Notes: generated from the letters alone by a model not told the origin. 64,000 nucleotides of DNA from Gordonia phthalatica (GCF_001305675.1 NZ_CP011853.1:3782001-3846000); one strand, 5' to 3'. Shown: positions 33,975 through 45,073, counted from the first letter of the stretch. Numbers and translations: made by a program.

Positions 33975-35492
33975 TCAAGCGATAGACGCGGAAGGTGTGA
34001 AGATCTTGGTGCTCTCGCTCCGGCCGCGGAGCACCGTCGCCCGCCGCTCACACCAGCGAGCTGCCTCCTTGCGGCCCGCCGCCACGACCGTCCGCTCCGA
34101 CGCGAACGGCAGTCGCGGCTCCTCCTTCGCCACCTCCGACAGCCGCGCGCTCTCGTTCACCGGATCGCCGATCACGGTGAACTCGAACCGCTGGATGGCG
34201 CCGATGTTGCCCGCCACCACATTCCCGTAGCTGACGCCGATGCCTGCCTTGAGTTCCGGGACCTCGGCGTCGAGGCGATCAGCGATCTCCCGCGCCGCGG
34301 CGAGAGCCGACCCCGCGCAGTCGTCGAGCTCGATCGGCGCGCCGAAGATCGCGAGCACCGCGTCGCCCTCGAACTTGTTCACCAGGCCGCGGTGATTCTC
34401 GACGGCCTCGACGATCACCTGGAAGAAGCGATTGAGCACGGCGACGACCTCGGTCGGGGTGCGCTGCGTCGCCAGCGCGGTGGAGCCGATGACGTCGACG
34501 AAGATCACCGCGACCACCCGTTCTGCGCCACCGAGCTCCGGATCCTGACGCAGGGCGGCCGCTGCGACGTCGCGACCCACGTGGCGGCCGAAGATGTCGC
34601 GCATCCGTTCCTGCTCACGCAGCCCCGCGACCATCGAATTGAAGCCGAGCTGCAGTTCGCCGAGTTCGGAGGCGTCGTAGACCACCAGATCGACGTCCGG
34701 ACCGACCTCGCCGGCGCGGACCTTCGACATCCCGGACTGGACGTTCTGGATCGGACCGGTGACGTCCCAGGAGAAGAGGAACATGACGAGCAGTCCCACC
34801 GCACCGGCCACCGTCACGAGCACGGTCACCGAGATGAAGAAGCTCGTGACCGAGACCCGCTCGCCGACCGCTGCGAACAGGGTGAGGATGAAGATGCCGA
34901 GCAGCGGGATGCCGGTTCCGATCACCCAGGCGTTGATCGCTCGGGACCGGACGGTGCCCGCCCGGACCTTGTAACCGGCCTGCACGATCTTCGCGTAGAC
35001 CGGCCGGAGCAGGACGTCGAGGAACAGGTTCACGATCGCGATCACGACCATGCCGCTCATCAGCACGATGAGGACCAGCTTGGGCCACAGACCGGAGTCG
35101 ATCACTCCGTACCAGATCCCGAACATCAGCGCTGCACCCGCCCAGAGCAGTCCCTGAAGCGCCGTGAGCCGTCGACGAGCCCACACGGTGCGTTTCACGT
35201 CGACGGCCGTCGGCGTGCTCTCGTCGATGGACCATCGCAGCGACTTGACCGTCATGATGGTGCCGACCAGCACGCCGAGCACCAGTGCCATGACGATGTA
35301 GATCGGGAACGCGACGAAGTTGACCCACACCAGATCTCGGCGCAGGAACGACGGTTCCGGGATGCCGACGGTCGCGAGCCCGATCGCGATGAGGATGCCG
35401 ATCACGTGGGCGAGGACGATGGTCGACGTCATCAGCAACTGGATCCGGACGCGCTGCTTACGGCTGCCCTCGTCGACCCGCCCCAAAAGCAT
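33975..35492 (-). CDS. Membrane-bound class III adenylate cyclase with HAMP domain
   Basis: With the start used here the protein has 505 residues. Six membrane helices span about 15-260. A HAMP linker (about 255-310) follows, then a class III cyclase domain (about 320-490). Cyclase residues seen are the metal-site aspartate in [24 protein letters not shown] and [10 protein letters not shown]. It resembles the M. tuberculosis Rv1318c-Rv1320c and Rv3645 enzymes, which make cAMP. An upstream ATG at 35531 is in frame, but it would translate a complete hairpin structure. ATG 35492 lies directly behind that structure. The true start is uncertain. It stands between purA and purT on the same strand. 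Confidence 0.87.
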   Translation of the reverse strand: MLLGRVDEGSRKQRVRIQLLMTSTIVLAHVIGILIAIGLATVGIPEPSFLRRDLVWVNFVAFPIYIVMALVLGVLVGTIMTVKSLRWSIDESTPTAVDVKRTVWARRRLTALQGLLWAGAALMFGIWYGVIDSGLWPKLVLIVLMSGMVVIAIVNLFLDVLLRPVYAKIVQAGYKVRAGTVRSRAINAWVIGTGIPLLGIFILTLFAAVGERVSVTSFFISVTVLVTVAGAVGLLVMFLFSWDVTGPIQNVQSGMSKVRAGEVGPDVDLVVYDASELGELQLGFNSMVAGLREQERMRDIFGRHVGRDVAAAALRQDPELGGAERVVAVIFVDVIGSTALATQRTPTEVVAVLNRFFQVIVEAVENHRGLVNKFEGDAVLAIFGAPIELDDCAGSALAAAREIADRLDAEVPELKAGIGVSYGNVVAGNIGAIQRFEFTVIGDPVNESARLSEVAKEEPRLPFASERTVVAAGRKEAARWCERRATVLRGRSESTKIFTPSASIA

Positions 35493-35530
35493 TGAGCCGT
35501 AGTCACGGCTCAAACCCCGACTACGGCTCA
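35493..35530 (-). promoter_or_regulatory. Three-arm leader able to form two exclusive hairpins
   Basis: On the minus strand the order is arm 1 TGAGCCGTAGTC (35530-35519), arm 2 TGAGCCGT (35512-35505) and arm 3 GACTACGGCTCA (35504-35493). Arm 3 pairs with arm 1 over 12 bp or with arm 2 over 8 bp with a 4-nt loop, but not with both. It lies between the purA stop and ATG 35492, so it may be a terminator, an attenuator or a translation control. Confidence 0.55.
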
Positions 35531-35546
35531 TCGCTTCGCTGACCGG

Positions 35547-37545
<1,999 letters not shown>

Positions 37546-37549
<4 letters not shown>

Positions 37550-38325
37550 CGACGCCGACCACCGCCGCCCTGAAGTCGGTGCGCCCGGGGCCGGTCTTCG
37601 CGGCCTTCTTCATCGCAGTCGGCGCCGGCGCTTATCTCCTCTTCGACAGCGGCTCGCAGAACAACGCATCGGCCATGTTCGGCGCCATGCTGTTCGTCGT
37701 CGGCGGCTGGATGATCTCGTTGTGCCTGCACGAGTTCGCGCACGCCTTCACCGCATTCCGCTACGGCGACCGGTCGGTGGAGGTGCGCGGCTATCTGACC
37801 CTCGACCCACGCAAGTACACGCACGCGGCCTTGTCGATCGTGCTGCCGCTGCTGATCGTCGCGATGGGCGGCATCGGCTTCCCCGGCGGCGCCGTCTACC
37901 TCAACACCGCGGGCTTCACCCGCGCCCAGCGCACCAAGGCCTCCCTCGCCGGGCCGGCCACCAACCTGTTGCTCGGCGTGATCCTGCTGGTGCCGCTGAG
38001 CCTGGTGGAGCCGACCGGACAGAACCTGAACCTGTGGGCCGCGACCGCCGCCCTCGCCTTCCTCCAGCTCACCGCTACCCTGCTGAACCTCATCCCGGTC
38101 CCCGGATTCGACGGCTACGGAGCCATCGAGCCCTACCTCTCGTACGAGACGCGGGCGACCGCCGCCAAGATCGCTCCGTTCGGCTTCCTCGTGGTGTTCC
38201 TGCTGCTGTTCATCCCCGCGCTGAACCGCGCCTTCTTCTCCCTCGTCTACGCGGTCTTCGACGCGTTCGGAGTCTCGAGCGGCCTCGTCGGGTACGGCAT
38301 CAGGCTGTTCGCCTTCTGGCTCTGA
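37546..38325 (+). CDS. Site-2-protease-type M50 membrane metalloprotease
   Basis: The 259-residue integral membrane protein carries the zinc motif HEFAH (62-66) in a membrane helix and a second zinc-site motif NLIPVPGFDG (about 177-186). About six hydrophobic helices are seen. It belongs to the compact S2P-like group without a PDZ domain (M. tuberculosis Rv0359). Such enzymes cut transmembrane segments of regulators or signal peptides. The real start is ATG 37546, overlapping the preceding stop. The substrate is unknown; the coupled Rv0358-like protein is a candidate partner. Confidence 0.9.
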
Positions 38326-38360
38326 ACGACGCGTTCACCGCGACTGCGGATCACCTCTTG

Positions 38361-38388
38361 CAATATATGCGTATCTACGCATATATTG
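38361..38388 (+). promoter_or_regulatory. Perfect 13-2-13 palindrome, ArsR/SmtB-type operator
   Basis: CAATATATGCGTA-TC-TACGCATATATTG is a perfect inverted repeat that covers the -10 (TATATT, 38382-38387) of the metal exporter gene, 6 nt before its ATG. The 12-2-12 geometry is that of metal-sensing ArsR/SmtB operators, and the AT-rich sequence stands out in this GC-rich DNA. No ArsR-family gene lies in the window, so the repressor acts from elsewhere. Confidence 0.8.
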
Positions 38389-38393
38389 AGCGT

Positions 38394-39326
38394 ATGAGCA
38401 CAGAGAAGGAACACGGTCACAGCCACGGGCCCACCGCCGCGGACCTCGTCGGCGACGCCGCCACGCGGCGCCGCATCTGGCCCATGGTGGTCTCCCTCGG
38501 CATCATCGGCGTCTTCTTCGTCGTCGAGTTGGTCGCCGGACTCATGTTCGGTTCCCTCGCGCTCGTCGCCGACGCCGGTCACATGGCCACGGACCTCGTC
38601 GCACTGTCGATGGGCCTGGCCGCGCTTCTCCTGGCCCGACACGGCAGCCTCTCCGACGGCCGCAGCTTCGGCTGGTACCGCGCCGAGGTCTTCACCGCCG
38701 TCGTGAATGCGATCCTGCTGCTCGGCGTCGGCGCGTACGTGCTCTACGAGGCCATCGAACGCCTCGGCACCGACCCCGACGTCCCGGGCGGACCGATGAT
38801 CATCGTCGCCGTGCTCGGACTGATCGCCAACATCGTGGTCATGTACCTGCTGCGCGCCGACGTCGAGGACTCGCTGGCCGTCCGCGGCGCCTACCTCGAA
38901 GTCCTCGCCGACGCCGTCGGCAGCGTGGGCGTCCTGATCGCCGGCGTCATCGCGATGACGACCGGCTGGGGCTACGCCGACCTCATCGTCGCCGTGTTCA
39001 TCGCACTCTGGGTGGTTCCCCGTGCCCTCAAGCTCGCATTCGACGCGCTCAAGATCCTGAACCAGCAGGCACCGGCGTCCCTCGACCTCCCCGCCCTGCG
39101 CGCCGAACTGGAGCAGCTTCCCGAGGTGCAGAACGTGCACGACCTCCACGTGTGGTCGGTGACCAGCGGCATGGATGTCGCGACCGTGCACCTGAGCAGC
39201 ACGGGCGACCACTGCGCGGCGCTGACCGCCGCCCAGCGAGTCTTCGCCGAACACGGCCTGTCGCACGCGACGGTGCAGGTGGAGAAGCCCGGTGCCGACG
39301 GCCAGTGCGAGAGCCTGACCTGGTGA
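38394..39326 (+). CDS. Cation diffusion facilitator metal exporter
   Basis: The 310-residue CDF protein has a His-rich N-terminus (HGHSHG), six membrane helices and a cytoplasmic C-terminal domain. Metal-site motifs are DAGHMATD in helix 2 and LEVLADAVGS in helix 5, which is the HxxxD plus LxxxxD pattern expected of Zn/Cd/Co exporters of the CzcD/ZitB group. The C-terminal domain ends with a His- and Cys-containing stretch (DHCAALT, QCESLTW). ATG 38394 is leaderless and under a palindromic operator, so expression should be induced by metal. It is convergent with the FUSC gene with no gap (stop at 39326, stop at 39327). Confidence 0.93.
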   Translation: MSTEKEHGHSHGPTAADLVGDAATRRRIWPMVVSLGIIGVFFVVELVAGLMFGSLALVADAGHMATDLVALSMGLAALLLARHGSLSDGRSFGWYRAEVFTAVVNAILLLGVGAYVLYEAIERLGTDPDVPGGPMIIVAVLGLIANIVVMYLLRADVEDSLAVRGAYLEVLADAVGSVGVLIAGVIAMTTGWGYADLIVAVFIALWVVPRALKLAFDALKILNQQAPASLDLPALRAELEQLPEVQNVHDLHVWSVTSGMDVATVHLSSTGDHCAALTAAQRVFAEHGLSHATVQVEKPGADGQCESLTW

Positions 39327-40478
39327 CTACTTGGTGAGGTGCAGTTGGGCGATCGCCGACATCCGCGACAGCCCGGCCACCATCATCAGGTCCACCAGGA
39401 GCGATCGGAGTTCGACGAGCAGCGCGGCCTCCGACAGGTCTTCGACGTCGTCTGCCAGCGACGTCCGCGCCTTGCGGACCACCGAGCGCAGGGCGCGGGC
39501 CGCGTCGGCCTGATCCGGCGACTCCCCCGGCTCGGCGAGCATCATCTGCCGAAGCACCTCGAAGACGTCACCGATGCCGTCGATGATCTCGATCATCGAC
39601 TCCTCCACCGCGACGCCGCGCTGCGTCAGCGCCAGCGCCCGCCGGTTCACGACGCGGAAGTTGCGCACGGCGTTGTCGATGGGATCGGCGGTCGCGGCGA
39701 TCTTCTTGAGCCGCGGCCGAGAACCCCAGTACAGCGGAGAGAGGGTGCCGACCTCGCGACCGGCCAGCACGTCGGCGCGCAGGCCGTCGATCGCAGCCTG
39801 TGAGCCGCGGGCCTTCGCGAGGACCCGATAGACCCCGTCCTCGTCGTCTGCCCGCAGGGCCGTGGCGAGGTCGTGGCTGAGGTCGCGGAAGGTGTTGAGG
39901 ATCCCGGCGGCGTCGCGGCGTGCACGGCGGGCCGGGTTCACCGGGACCAGCGCTCCGACGAGCACTCCGATCAGGCCACCGATCACCGCATCCACCGCGC
40001 GTTCATAGGCCGCCGCGTCGCCCGGCGGCAGCAGTGTGGCGACCAGCACGGCCGACGACGCCGCCTGCGTCGGGAGCATCGGGCCCTTGTCTGCGAAGAC
40101 CGCCACCGCCATCGCGGCCGCGACCACCACGCTGATCTGCCAGGCACCCGACCCGATCCAGGTGATGACGACATCGCCGACCAGGATGCCGATCGACACC
40201 CCGAAGATCAGTTCCACCGATCGGCGCCACCGCCGGGCCAGGGAGAGGCCCAGCGAGACGACCGCCGCGATGGGCGCGAAGAACGGCCGCTCGTGGTTCA
40301 GGAGGTCGAACGCGATGAACCAGGCCAGCCCCGCGGCGATCGCGCACTGCGAGATCGGGACGATCGACAGCCAGAGCCGTCGCACGCGCCCGCGCAGGGT
40401 GGGGTGCAGGCCCTGCACGGCCTGCGATCCGACCTCGCGGACGGTCGGCCGCTCATCAGGCTGTGTCGAATCCGTCAC
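39327..40478 (-). CDS. FUSC-family membrane protein (aromatic acid exporter-like)
   Basis: The 383-residue protein has about six membrane helices in the first half (about 35-175, including PFFAPIAAVVSLGLSLARRWRRS in pieces and AVDAVIGGLIGVLVGALVP) and a long helical cytoplasmic second half. This is the half-size layout of FUSC/DUF939 proteins, some of which export aromatic acids. It starts at GTG 40478 with GAGGA upstream. It is convergent with the CDF gene with no intergenic space and no terminator. The substrate is unknown. Confidence 0.8.
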   Translation of the reverse strand: MTDSTQPDERPTVREVGSQAVQGLHPTLRGRVRRLWLSIVPISQCAIAAGLAWFIAFDLLNHERPFFAPIAAVVSLGLSLARRWRRSVELIFGVSIGILVGDVVITWIGSGAWQISVVVAAAMAVAVFADKGPMLPTQAASSAVLVATLLPPGDAAAYERAVDAVIGGLIGVLVGALVPVNPARRARRDAAGILNTFRDLSHDLATALRADDEDGVYRVLAKARGSQAAIDGLRADVLAGREVGTLSPLYWGSRPRLKKIAATADPIDNAVRNFRVVNRRALALTQRGVAVEESMIEIIDGIGDVFEVLRQMMLAEPGESPDQADAARALRSVVRKARTSLADDVEDLSEAALLVELRSLLVDLMMVAGLSRMSAIAQLHLTK

Positions 40479-40522
40479 TCGCGTCCTCGACCCTCATCGA
40501 CGGTGGTAGGTCGACCGAAGCG

Positions 40523-40978
40523 TCAGTCGAGTCCCAGTTCGGTGATCGCGCGCGGATCGCTGTCGTTCAGCAGATCCAGGCAGCGCAGGTACTCGTTCTC
40601 TTCCCCGACGGCCTGAGCCGCCCGAGCCAGCGCACCCACGCACCGCAGGAATCCGCGGTTCTCCTCGTGGCTCCACGGCACCGGGCCGAAGCCCTTCCAT
40701 CCGTGGCGTCGCAGCTGGTCAAGGCCCCGGTGATAGCCGGTGCGGGCGTACGCGTACGCCGCGACCACACGCTCGAGGTCGGGTTCGTCACCGTCCAGGG
40801 CGCCGTCGAGCGCGGCCTCGGCGAGGTAGGCCCAGGCGATGGACGCGGACGGGTAGGCGGCCGCGACCGCTGCGGGATTCTTCCCGTTCAGCAGGTCCGA
40901 CTCGGCCTCGTCGTCGCCGGGAAGCAGGGTGGGCGGGGGTCCGAGCAGATCTCCAAATGACGTCACCCTGTCATTCAA
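40523..40978 (-). CDS. DUF3151 protein (Rv0360c-like)
   Basis: The 151-residue soluble protein has the DUF3151 features: LLGPPPTLLPGDDEAE near the start, YPSASIAWAYLAEAAL, AYAYARTGYHRGLDQLRRHGWKGFGPVPW in pieces, and LRCLDLLNDSDP near the end. It looks like an all-helical, TPR-like fold. Position next to an Rv0361-like gene and fba matches the M. tuberculosis order. No function is known for the family. Confidence 0.9.
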   Translation of the reverse strand: MNDRVTSFGDLLGPPPTLLPGDDEAESDLLNGKNPAAVAAAYPSASIAWAYLAEAALDGALDGDEPDLERVVAAYAYARTGYHRGLDQLRRHGWKGFGPVPWSHEENRGFLRCVGALARAAQAVGEENEYLRCLDLLNDSDPRAITELGLD

Positions 40979-41086
40979 TCACCAGTCACCCGCTCCTCCG
41001 AAGAGGATGCAGTCGGGCAGGTCCGATATCCTGGCGGTTGCGCTCAATGCGTCACGGTCCCCGACGAACATTGGATTTTGGATAGA

Positions 41087-42187
41087 ATGTCTGATTCGGA
41101 CAAAGACACTTCGGCTGCCATCAACAAGGTGGTCGGCGCTTTCCGTGCTCAGCGCGAGCAGGGCAAGGCCGCCGCGCCGGAGGCGGACTCCGAGCCGAAG
41201 CGGGAGCCCACTCCCGTGACCCGGCTCGACGAGCCTGCACCGAAGCCGCAGGGCGGCGGCGGGTCCGAGGCTCCGACGAAGGCGTTCAAGGTGCCTGCCG
41301 AAGCCATCGCGGCCGCGACCGCGGCGACCGGCGATGATCGCACCGGCAAGGAGCTCCGCGAGGAGACTGTCGTCGGCGATGAGATGTCCGCCGACGCGTC
41401 GGACGTCGCAGCCATCGTCGACGCCCCGGTCACGGAGAAGGCCGACCTGGTGGAGCACTCCGTCGAACTGTCCGACGAGACCGCCGACACCGACGACGCC
41501 GCCGAGACTCCCGAGGCGCAGCCGACCGATGACGCCCCGACCGAGGCCATTCCCGCCGATCAGGTGGCTGCAGCCGCCGAGATCGGCGAGTCCGAGGCCC
41601 CGACCACGAAGATGAAGGTCCCCGCGGCCGCCGTCGCCGCAGCTGCCGCGACCACCGCCGCAGCGGCCACCGCGGGCAAGGCCTCCGCCGCCAAGGCGCC
41701 GGTCGAGTCGATCCCGAAGCCCGAGCCGAAGGTCGTCGCACCGGCCGCGAAGGAGGCGGGCAAGCGCAAGTCCGGCAAGCTCGTCGCGATCCTGCTGGCC
41801 GTCCTCGTCGTGATCGCCGTCGTCGCCGTGGGCCTCTGGTACCTGCTGGTGGGACAGTCGGACGAGAACAAGGTCGCCGACGCCGCCAAGGACTATCAGA
41901 ACGCGATGGCCGACGGCGACCTCGACGACCTCCGCGATCTCACCTGCGGCGCGAAGTACGACTACTACTCCACCGTCTCGCCGGAGGACTTCCAGAAGGC
42001 CGTCGACGCGCAGAAGGCGCGCAACGAACTGATGACCTTCGACGACGTTCAGGCCGTCCAGATCGACGGCGACGTCGCCCGAGTCGGCGTCGACATGTAC
42101 CCGAGCAGCGACCCGTCGAAGAAGGTTCCCGCCCAGATCACGCTCCACAAGATCGACGGTGCGTGGAAGGTCTGCACCAGGCCGTAA
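41087..42187 (+). CDS. Single-pass membrane protein with Ala/Glu-rich cytoplasmic region (Rv0361-like)
   Basis: The 366-residue protein has a long disordered cytoplasmic part (about 1-230) rich in Ala, Glu, Pro and Thr, in which the pattern KVPA followed by an alanine stretch occurs twice (near 67 and 180). One membrane helix (about 233-256) and an external domain of about 105 residues follow, with two cysteines, closing in WKVCTR. The domain resembles that of the protein at 6778-7269. Start ATG 41087 is preferred; TTG 41078 is in frame. A terminator follows. The function is unknown. Confidence 0.8.
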   Translation: MSDSDKDTSAAINKVVGAFRAQREQGKAAAPEADSEPKREPTPVTRLDEPAPKPQGGGGSEAPTKAFKVPAEAIAAATAATGDDRTGKELREETVVGDEMSADASDVAAIVDAPVTEKADLVEHSVELSDETADTDDAAETPEAQPTDDAPTEAIPADQVAAAAEIGESEAPTTKMKVPAAAVAAAAATTAAAATAGKASAAKAPVESIPKPEPKVVAPAAKEAGKRKSGKLVAILLAVLVVIAVVAVGLWYLLVGQSDENKVADAAKDYQNAMADGDLDDLRDLTCGAKYDYYSTVSPEDFQKAVDAQKARNELMTFDDVQAVQIDGDVARVGVDMYPSSDPSKKVPAQITLHKIDGAWKVCTRP

Positions 42188-42199
42188 CCCGCACAGGCA

Positions 42200-42242
42200 T
42201 GAAAAAGCGGGCCGCCCGAATCTTAGGCGGCCCGCTTTTTCA
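42200..42242. terminator. 17-bp bidirectional terminator with T-tracts
   Basis: The arms 42200-42216 and 42226-42242 pair perfectly and begin or end in runs of A and T, so each strand has a stem followed by U residues. It lies between convergent genes and is the most classical intrinsic terminator in the window. Confidence 0.92.
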
Positions 42243-42288
42243 CGTTCATCGGTCGGGGCGTCGGGCGACGACGCTGCGTGCGGTCGGA

Positions 42289-42966
42289 TCAGTCGGAACG
42301 CAGGTGACCGAAGACCACGACGTCGGCGACCCTGTCGAGCCCGGGCACGCCCTCGGTCCGACCGTAGGTCACCAGCGCCACGGCTTTCGCGACCGGATCC
42401 GCGGCCACGCGCTTCTGCAACTCCACCGGGTCGGGTGCACGGACACCGGTGACCACGTCGTTGACCAGATAGGTGACGATCTCGTTCGTCTCCGATCGCA
42501 ATACGATCTTGTCGCCGCGGTTCATGCCGCCGATGCCGTCGAAGACTCCCGGGTCGGCGGGCTCGCCGGAACGTCCCACGATCACCGACATCCCGCCGGC
42601 GCCCGGCTTGGGACCGTTGGACCACCACGCGGCGCTCGTCTTCTCCGACGGGAGTCCGAAAGCGGTGAGGTCTCGTCCCACCGCGGGCGAGTACTCGGTC
42701 ACCGACCGTTTCGCCTCAACCCGAGTCTCGATGTCGATGGTCGGCAGTGCGATCCGCACCGGGACCAGCCCGTCGTCGCCCACCTGCTCCGACGGCAGCA
42801 CCCGTGCCGAGTCGTCGAGCTCGCCCACCACTCCGTGTCCGGGACCTTCGGGTCCCACCATCCACCAAGCCACCGCGGCGACGCAGATCGCCGCGACGAT
42901 CATCGCAGTCACCGCCAGCGCCGCCGCCGTGCGACTCGAGCGGTCCCTCCCGCCGATCTCCCCCAC
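42289..42966 (-). CDS. Class F sortase-like protein lacking catalytic Cys and His
   Basis: The 225-residue protein has an N-terminal membrane anchor (about 15-38) and an exported domain that follows the class F (actinobacterial) sortase pattern: PVRIALPTIDIETRVEA, the region VIVGRSGEPADPGVFDGI, GDKIVLRS, YLVNDVV, ALVTYGRTEG and DVVVFGH. In active sortases the first motif has GH and the later one TC; here they read GR and TY. The only cysteine lies in the membrane helix. The transpeptidase triad is therefore missing. Start GTG 42966 has ACGGAGG 7 nt upstream; the ATG at 43056 has no such site. It may bind rather than join substrates. Confidence 0.75.
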   Translation of the reverse strand: MGEIGGRDRSSRTAAALAVTAMIVAAICVAAVAWWMVGPEGPGHGVVGELDDSARVLPSEQVGDDGLVPVRIALPTIDIETRVEAKRSVTEYSPAVGRDLTAFGLPSEKTSAAWWSNGPKPGAGGMSVIVGRSGEPADPGVFDGIGGMNRGDKIVLRSETNEIVTYLVNDVVTGVRAPDPVELQKRVAADPVAKAVALVTYGRTEGVPGLDRVADVVVFGHLRSD

Positions 42967-43116
42967 TGGTCTTCCTCCGTTTGAACCCCCGGGGCCGGTA
43001 ATCGCCCCATCACGAAACTCGCGCACCTTAGACGCTAACACCCGAGAATGCGACATCTCCCCCGATGTCGTTTAGAACTGACGTTTTTCTCCCGAAAGAC
43101 ATTCGACGCAACAGAA

Positions 43117-43146
43117 GGGGACGCCCGGATCTCTCCGGACGTCCCC
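43117..43146 (-). terminator. Hairpin downstream of fba
   Basis: The arms 43117-43128 and 43135-43146 pair over 12 bp with one mismatch. It lies about 30 nt after the fba stop on the minus strand and is followed by a weakly T-rich stretch. Confidence 0.6.
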
Positions 43147-43174
43147 GCGTCTGAATCGACGAACCCGTGCGACG

Positions 43175-44209
43175 TCAGCGGCCGATGGTCTTGCCGGCCG
43201 AGCCGAGGTCGTTGCAGGCCTCGACGACGCGCTCGGCCATCGAGGTCTCAGCCTTCTTCAGGTAGCTGCGCGGGTCGTAAACCTTCTTGTTGCCGACCTC
43301 GCCGTCGACCTTCAGGACGCCGTCGTAGTTGCTGAACATGTGGGCGGCCACCGGACGGGTGAACGCGTACTGGGTGTCGGTGTCGACGTTCATCTTGATG
43401 ACGCCGTAGCCGACGGCCTCTTCGATCTCGCTCTTGGCCGAGCCCGAGCCGCCGTGGAAGACGAAGTCGAAGGGCTTGGCGTCGGCGTCCAGACCGAGCT
43501 TGGCGATCGCGGCGTCCTGGCCCTCCTTGAGGACCGCCGGGCGCAGCTTGACGCCGCCCGGCTTGTAGACGCCGTGGACGTTGCCGAAGGTCGCGGCCAG
43601 CAGGTACTTGCCGTTCTCGCCGGTGCCGAGCGCGTCGACGGTCTTCTCGAAGTCCTCGACCGAGGTGTAGAGCTTCTCGTTGATCTCGTTCTCGACGCCG
43701 TCCTCTTCGCCGCCGACGACGCCGATCTCGACCTCGAGGATGATCTTGGCCTCGTTGGCCTTGGCGAGGAGTTCCTTCGCGATCTCCAGGTTCTCGTCGA
43801 TCGGCACGGCCGAGCCGTCCCACATGTGCGACTGGAACAGCGGGTTCTGGCCGTTGGCGACACGCTCACGCGAGATCTCCAGCAGCGGGCGGACGAAGCC
43901 GTCGAGCTTGTCCTTGGGGCAGTGGTCGGTGTGCAGCGCGATGGTGATGTCGTACTTGTCGGCGATCACGTGCGCGAACTCGGCGAGGGCGACGGCGCCG
44001 GTCACCATGTCCTTGACGCCCAGGCCGGAGCCGAATTCGGCGCCGCCGGTCGAGAACTGGATGATGCCGTCGCTGCCTGCGTCGGCGAATCCCTTGATCG
44101 CCGCGTTGACGGTCTCCGACGAGGTGCAGTTGATGGCGGGGAAGGCGTAGCCCTCTTCCTTGGCCTTCGTCAGCATCTCGGCGTACTTCTCGGGGGTTGC
44201 GATCGGCAT
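43175..44209 (-). CDS. fba: Class II fructose-bisphosphate aldolase
   Basis: The 344-residue zinc aldolase splits fructose 1,6-bisphosphate in glycolysis and runs in reverse in gluconeogenesis. Motifs are AFPAINCTSSETVNAAIKGF near the start, ALHTDHCPKDKLDGF with zinc ligands (about 93-107), EVEIGVVGGEEDGVENE (about 168), FGNVHGVYKPG, and FVFHGGSGSAKSEI and KMNVDTDTQYAFTRP. Length equals that of the M. tuberculosis enzyme. ATG 44209 with AGGAC upstream is preferred over GTG 44215. It is divergent from DedA, as in Rv0363c-Rv0364. Confidence 0.97.
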   Translation of the reverse strand: MPIATPEKYAEMLTKAKEEGYAFPAINCTSSETVNAAIKGFADAGSDGIIQFSTGGAEFGSGLGVKDMVTGAVALAEFAHVIADKYDITIALHTDHCPKDKLDGFVRPLLEISRERVANGQNPLFQSHMWDGSAVPIDENLEIAKELLAKANEAKIILEVEIGVVGGEEDGVENEINEKLYTSVEDFEKTVDALGTGENGKYLLAATFGNVHGVYKPGGVKLRPAVLKEGQDAAIAKLGLDADAKPFDFVFHGGSGSAKSEIEEAVGYGVIKMNVDTDTQYAFTRPVAAHMFSNYDGVLKVDGEVGNKKVYDPRSYLKKAETSMAERVVEACNDLGSAGKTIGR

Positions 44210-44341
44210 TCTCACGTCCTAGAACCGGTGGATGTTTTCCACTCATGTGTAACTGGTCCACCCCAGTATGACGGTTCACGGCTCGCGTCGGGGCAGTCCC
44301 CTGGCAACAGGCGCTTTAAGGCTTCTCGAAGGTTGTCGCGG

Positions 44342-44347
44342 TAGTGT
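44342..44347 (+). promoter_or_regulatory. -10 box before DedA, probably leaderless
   Basis: TAGTGT ends 8 nt before GTG 44356, with no Shine-Dalgarno sequence between. Confidence 0.35.
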
Positions 44348-44355
44348 AATGGCCT

Positions 44356-45057
44356 GTGATCGACACTCTGCTCGCCGAGACCACGACCAACGTGGCATTG
44401 ATGCCCGGCTTCATGGACCCGTTCAACTTGATCGGGTACTTCGGCGCCGCCGCGTTCTGGGGACTACTCCTAGTCGTCCTGATCGAGTCCGGCGTACTTT
44501 TCCCTGTCCTCCCGGGCGACTCCCTGCTATTCGTCGCCGGCCTGATCGCCGCGGGTGAAGCTGGCGCCAACGCCGACAAGGTCGCAGACTCTGGGCTCAC
44601 CCTGTGGCCGCTGCTCATCGGAGTCCCCATCGCCGCCATCATCGGCGGCCAGATCGGTTATTGGATCGGCCGGTACGCGGGCACGTCGATGTTCAAGCCG
44701 GAAGCGCGCTTCCTGAAGCAGAAGTACCTGGACGAGGCGCACACGTTCTTCGAGAAGCACGGCCCCATCACCATCTTCCTGGCTCGCTTCGTGCCGATCG
44801 TCCGCACCATCGCGCCGATCGTCGCCGGCGCCGCCAAGATGAAGTTCGCGATCTTCACCGTCTACAACGTGGTCGGCGCCATCGTCTGGGGCGCGGGCAT
44901 CACGCTCCTCGGCTTCTGGCTCGGTCAGTTCGAGATCGTCCAGAAGCTCATCGAGCCGATCTTCATCCTGATCGTGCTGCTGTCGGTGCTGCCGATGATC
45001 ATCGAGTGGCTGCGCAGGCGCAAGAACAGCCCGGAGACCGCGGTCGAGGCCGAATAG
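44356..45057 (+). CDS. DedA-family membrane protein
   Basis: The 233-residue protein of the SNARE-associated/DedA group has a re-entrant motif (ESGVLFPVLPGDSLLFVAGLIAA in pieces, about 35-57) and the conserved FLARFVPIVRTIAPIVAGAAKM (about 137-157), with five or six hydrophobic segments. Members move polar lipid carriers across the membrane or keep the membrane potential. It is syntenic with M. tuberculosis Rv0364. The C-terminal end after RRRKNS is acidic and cytoplasmic. A terminator follows. Confidence 0.93.
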   Translation: MIDTLLAETTTNVALMPGFMDPFNLIGYFGAAAFWGLLLVVLIESGVLFPVLPGDSLLFVAGLIAAGEAGANADKVADSGLTLWPLLIGVPIAAIIGGQIGYWIGRYAGTSMFKPEARFLKQKYLDEAHTFFEKHGPITIFLARFVPIVRTIAPIVAGAAKMKFAIFTVYNVVGAIVWGAGITLLGFWLGQFEIVQKLIEPIFILIVLLSVLPMIIEWLRRRKNSPETAVEAE

Positions 45058-45073
45058 TCTCACCCCCTCTCCT

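Noticed and set aside
35532..35546. Start of the adenylate cyclase at ATG 35531
   Set aside because: Not fully excluded, but that start would place a three-arm hairpin structure inside the coding sequence and has only a weak ribosome-binding site.
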